Source of the DNA: Bacillus licheniformis DSM 13 = ATCC 14580
GTDB lineage: Bacteria > Bacillota > Bacilli > Bacillales > Bacillaceae
Direction of reading: 5' to 3'
DNA length: 64,000 bases
NCBI RefSeq assembly: GCF_000011645.1
Contig: NC_006270.3
Span: forward strand, 2,167,501-2,231,500
The position numbers were made by a program, and so were the translations under genes. Positions 63,746 to 64,000 of this stretch are shown here, in pieces (position 1 is the stretch's first letter; each line of letters begins with the position of its first letter). The notes beneath the pieces were generated by a model. That model was not told the DNA's origin. It worked only from the letters and a program-made list of their open reading frames with translations, and did no database searches.

Positions 63746-64000
63746 ATGAAAAAGAAAATCAGCATATTGATCACAGCAATGTTTTTGACAATCCTTTGTT
63801 TTTCGCCTCAAGCTTCCGCTGCGTACAACTCACTGCATACGGGCTATGCCACTTATACGGGGTCGGGCTACTCCGGCGGCGCATTGCTTTTGGACCCTAT
63901 TCCGTCCAATATGAAGATCACCGCTTTAAATCCGACAGATATGAATTACCGCGGTGTGAAAGCTGCTCTTGCCGGCGCCTATCTGCGGGTTGAAGGGCCG
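63746..64000 (+). CDS. yoaJ: Expansin-like protein YoaJ (EXLX1 type), 3' end outside window
   Basis: ATG 63746 has AGGAGG 7 nt upstream. The first 85 residues are seen: signal peptide (cleavage near ASA-A), then YNSLHTGYATYTGSGYSGGA, LLLDPIPSNMKITALNPTDM and VKAALAGAYLRVEGP, the start of expansin domain D1 as recalled for B. subtilis EXLX1 (D1 double-psi barrel with catalytic-like Asp, D2 cellulose-binding). Expansins loosen plant cell walls without hydrolysis and help root colonisation. The rest of D1 and all of D2 lie outside. Confidence 0.92.
   Translation, partial: MKKKISILITAMFLTILCFSPQASAAYNSLHTGYATYTGSGYSGGALLLDPIPSNMKITALNPTDMNYRGVKAALAGAYLRVEGP

Noticed and set aside
1..64000. CRISPR arrays, rRNA genes, riboswitches
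   Set aside because: No regularly spaced short repeats, no rRNA sequence and no recognisable T-box or metabolite riboswitch core were found on either strand.

Overview
The window is a low-GC Gram-positive chromosome segment that reads as a member of the Bacillus licheniformis group (B. licheniformis / B. paralicheniformis). The evidence is gene content and order recalled from the related species B. subtilis: yozB, yocC, yocH, recQ(yocI), azoR1(yocJ), yocK, dhaS, sqhC, sodF, yocR, yocS, odhB-odhA, yojO, yojN, yojM, cwlS(yojL), yojI, yojG(bshB2), yojF, yojE, gerT and the expansin gene yoaJ. Ribosome binding sites are strong AGGAGG types. TTG and GTG starts are common, and most genes end in bidirectional hairpin terminators. 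No database search was possible; all homology calls come from motif reading and memory.

Layout. (1) 1-8.1 kb is conserved backbone: a cut glycosyltransferase, YozB, a lipoprotein, YocC, a sodium:solute symporter, YocH and RecQ. (2) 8.1-9.6 kb holds small genes, a YjfB-type motility protein and a lone tRNA-Arg(CCT). (3) 9.6-34 kb is an accessory region beginning just after that tRNA. It contains a wrecked phage-type ParB/DNA-methyltransferase gene, a NERD protein and a formate dehydrogenase pair yjgC-yjgD with a truncated yjgB. Next come two decayed copies of a phr-LXG toxin-immunity module with a c-di-GMP (PilZ) protein between them, half of a Ger(x)C germination gene, SMI1/KNR4 immunity genes and an amidohydrolase. 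Two CotD spore coat paralogues, an alpha/beta hydrolase, a LysE exporter, an extra ribosomal S14 gene, a Nudix hydrolase, a PEP-synthase/rifamycin-phosphotransferase-type enzyme and a TetR regulator follow. (4) 34-48.7 kb mixes backbone (azoR1, yocK, dhaS, sqhC-sodF, yocR, yocS) with species-specific insertions (MFS, GNAT, cytidine-deaminase-like, a secreted YvgO-like protein). (5) 48.7-64 kb is backbone: 2-oxoglutarate dehydrogenase odhAB, the YojN/YojO MoxR-VWA pair, a Cu/Zn superoxide dismutase lipoprotein, the CwlS endopeptidase, a MATE pump, the bacillithiol deacetylase operon, an EamA permease, GerT and the start of the expansin gene.

How genes work together. yjgC/yjgD overlap and form one formate-oxidising unit. 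sqhC and sodF overlap by 4 nt, linking hopanoid-like lipid synthesis with superoxide defence. odhA-odhB form the E1-E2 core of the TCA-cycle 2-oxoglutarate dehydrogenase. orf-yojF-bshB2 are tightly coupled for bacillithiol biosynthesis. YojN and YojO form a MoxR ATPase/VWA chaperone-like pair.

The most unusual region is 16.1-20.1 kb. There a PhrE-like quorum peptide gene precedes an LXG polymorphic-toxin operon, and the unit is present twice. In both copies the toxin gene has collapsed, while one phr gene, one immunity gene and one pair of small partner genes remain intact.
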